This document shows, one piece after another, positions 6,282 to 6,910 of a stretch of 6,910 nt of DNA. The stretch covers positions 1 to 6,910 of the forward strand of contig CAZVAR010000169.1 of the NCBI GenBank assembly GCA_964625225.1. The letters run 5' to 3'. Positions within the stretch are counted from its first letter, which is position 1. Each line of letters begins with the position of its first letter. Made by a program: the position numbers and the translations under genes. The stretch comes from CAZVAR01 sp964625225 (lineage in GTDB: Bacteria > Pseudomonadota > Alphaproteobacteria > JAJUGE01). Below the pieces are notes generated by a model. It was given only the letters and a program-made list of their open reading frames with translations, ran no database searches and was not told the DNA's origin.

Positions 6282-6310
6282 TTGAAACCCCTGGTCGGGG
6301 CTTATATGAC
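6282..6310 (+). promoter_or_regulatory. Predicted apbC promoter
   Basis: TTGAAA at 6282-6287 and TATGAC at 6305-6310 are 17 bp apart, a good sigma-70-type pair, giving a start near 6317 and a leader of about 80 bases. The spacer contains CCCC at 6288-6291 and GGGG at 6297-6300, a small inverted repeat. Read one register over (TTTG, then CTTATAT at 6301), it also partly resembles the heat-shock promoter pattern described for alphaproteobacteria. A weaker alternative lies at TTGCTG 6345-6350 with TATTTG 6368-6373. Predicted by eye. Confidence 0.45.
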
Positions 6311-6329
6311 AGCAGGCCGTCCTGCACAA
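6301..6329 (-). promoter_or_regulatory. Predicted hflK operon promoter
   Basis: On the minus strand, TTGTGC (6329-6324) and TATAAG (6306-6301) are 17 bp apart, giving a start near 6294 and a leader of about 54 bases before hflK. Its -10 overlaps the apbC -10 by two bases, so the two promoters interlock. Predicted by eye. Confidence 0.5.
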
Positions 6330-6396
6330 CGCGCCGGGGCATGATTGCTGTCGCGGAGCGCCGCGCATATTTGAAGGAAACCGGGAGATTTCAACC

Positions 6397-6910
6397 ATGA
6401 CCTCCGCGCCGGCCCCGCTGAGTGAGGAAAGCGTTCTCGCCGCATTGCGCAGGGTGCTCGATCCGGGGCGCGGTGTCGACATCGTCACTGCAGGGATGGT
6501 CTCCTCGGTCGTGATCAAGGACGGCAATGTGCATTTCGCGATCGAGGTGGAGCCCGAGCGCGGCCGCGCGATGGAGCCCCTGCGCCGCGCTGCCGAGCGT
6601 GCGGTCGACGCGATTCCCGGAGTGCTGTCCGTGACCGCTGTCTTGACCGCGCAGCGCCCGCCGGCGGCGGGGCGCGGCGCCGCACCCCGGCCGGCCGCGC
6701 CGAAGTCGGCCGCCGCCGGGCGCGGGGCGCGGCCGGGACTCCGGTCCGTGGTGGCGGTGGCCTCCGGCAAGGGCGGCGTAGGCAAGTCCACGGTCGCGGC
6801 CAATCTTGCCGTGGGGCTCGCGCGTGCCGGCCGCCGTGTCGGACTGCTCGACGCGGACATCTACGGCCCGTCCATGCCGCGCCTGCTCGGCATCAGCGGC
6901 CGGCCGGAGA
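6397..6910 (+). CDS. apbC: Mrp/ApbC family Fe-S cluster carrier ATPase, N-terminal part (cut by window edge)
   Basis: ApbC/Mrp proteins are cytoplasmic P-loop ATPases that bind and transfer Fe-S clusters. The 171 visible residues hold a MIP18/DUF59 domain (about 10-85, with DPGRGVDIVTAGMV near 22-35), an Ala/Gly/Pro/Arg-rich linker (about 86-113) and the start of the MinD/Mrp ATPase domain. That domain shows VVAVASGKGGVGKST with a deviant Walker A (G124-S131, signature K125 and K130) and the LLDADIYGPSMPRLLG Walker A' segment at 150-165. The CxxC that binds the cluster would lie past the right edge. DUF59 plus ATPase is the usual architecture of long Mrp proteins. The ATG at 6397 follows a GGGAG at 6383-6387. 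The gene diverges from hflK across a 156-bp spacer. The symbol mrp is equally used. Confidence 0.93.
   Translation, partial: MTSAPAPLSEESVLAALRRVLDPGRGVDIVTAGMVSSVVIKDGNVHFAIEVEPERGRAMEPLRRAAERAVDAIPGVLSVTAVLTAQRPPAAGRGAAPRPAAPKSAAAGRGARPGLRSVVAVASGKGGVGKSTVAANLAVGLARAGRRVGLLDADIYGPSMPRLLGISGRPE

Noticed and set aside
5068..6285. Long plus-strand open frame (405 codons) opposite hflK
   Set aside because: Almost exactly mirrors hflK, with low-complexity Arg, Leu and Ala content; no domain and no ribosome site supporting it.
6258..6860. Minus-strand open frame opposite the apbC start and the hflK-apbC spacer
   Set aside because: The plus strand encodes a clear DUF59 and deviant Walker A protein here. 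The minus product is Ser/Arg/Ala low-complexity.

Overview
The window is a compact, GC-rich stretch of bacterial chromosome carrying conserved housekeeping genes. GC content looks like about two thirds by eye. Gene content and order suggest an alphaproteobacterium, probably of the Rhodospirillales type: an Mrp/ApbC ATPase, hflK, hflC, a short DUF2065 protein, a DegP/Do-like protease, serB, miaA and ilvB. That assignment rests on recalled gene neighbourhoods and protein resemblance, not on a search. I see no mobile element, tRNA, rRNA, CRISPR array, phage gene or obvious foreign island.

Layout from left to right: (1) 1-138, minus strand, the first 46 codons of acetolactate synthase large subunit (ilvB), cut by the window edge. 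(2) 139-269, a leader region with a small hairpin. (3) 270-1241, minus, miaA. (4) 1270-2166, plus, serB, divergent from miaA with only 28 bp between the start codons. (5) 2204-3712, minus, a DegP/HtrA-type periplasmic serine protease, convergent with serB. (6) 3713-3855, a 143-bp spacer rich in GC inverted repeats. (7) 3856-4044, minus, a 62-residue DUF2065 membrane protein. (8) 4064-5068, minus, hflC. (9) 5065-6240, minus, hflK, overlapping hflC by 4 bp. (10) 6241-6396, a divergent promoter region. (11) 6397-6910, plus, the first 171 codons of an Mrp/ApbC-type Fe-S carrier ATPase, cut by the right edge. No gene-free stretch exceeds 300 bases.

How the genes work together: hflK-hflC-DUF2065-degP looks like a membrane and envelope protein quality-control unit. 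HflK and HflC are the SPFH proteins that encage the membrane protease FtsH, and DegP handles misfolded periplasmic proteins. The other genes serve tRNA modification (miaA), serine synthesis (serB), branched-chain amino acid synthesis (ilvB) and Fe-S cluster delivery (apbC).

I did not find a convincing undescribed system. The points most worth a second look are regulatory: a probable leaderless serB transcript whose promoter -35 element overlaps the miaA start codon; hflK and apbC promoters that interlock through a shared -10 region; a weak attenuator-like leader before ilvB; and the uncharacterised DUF2065 protein between HflC and DegP.
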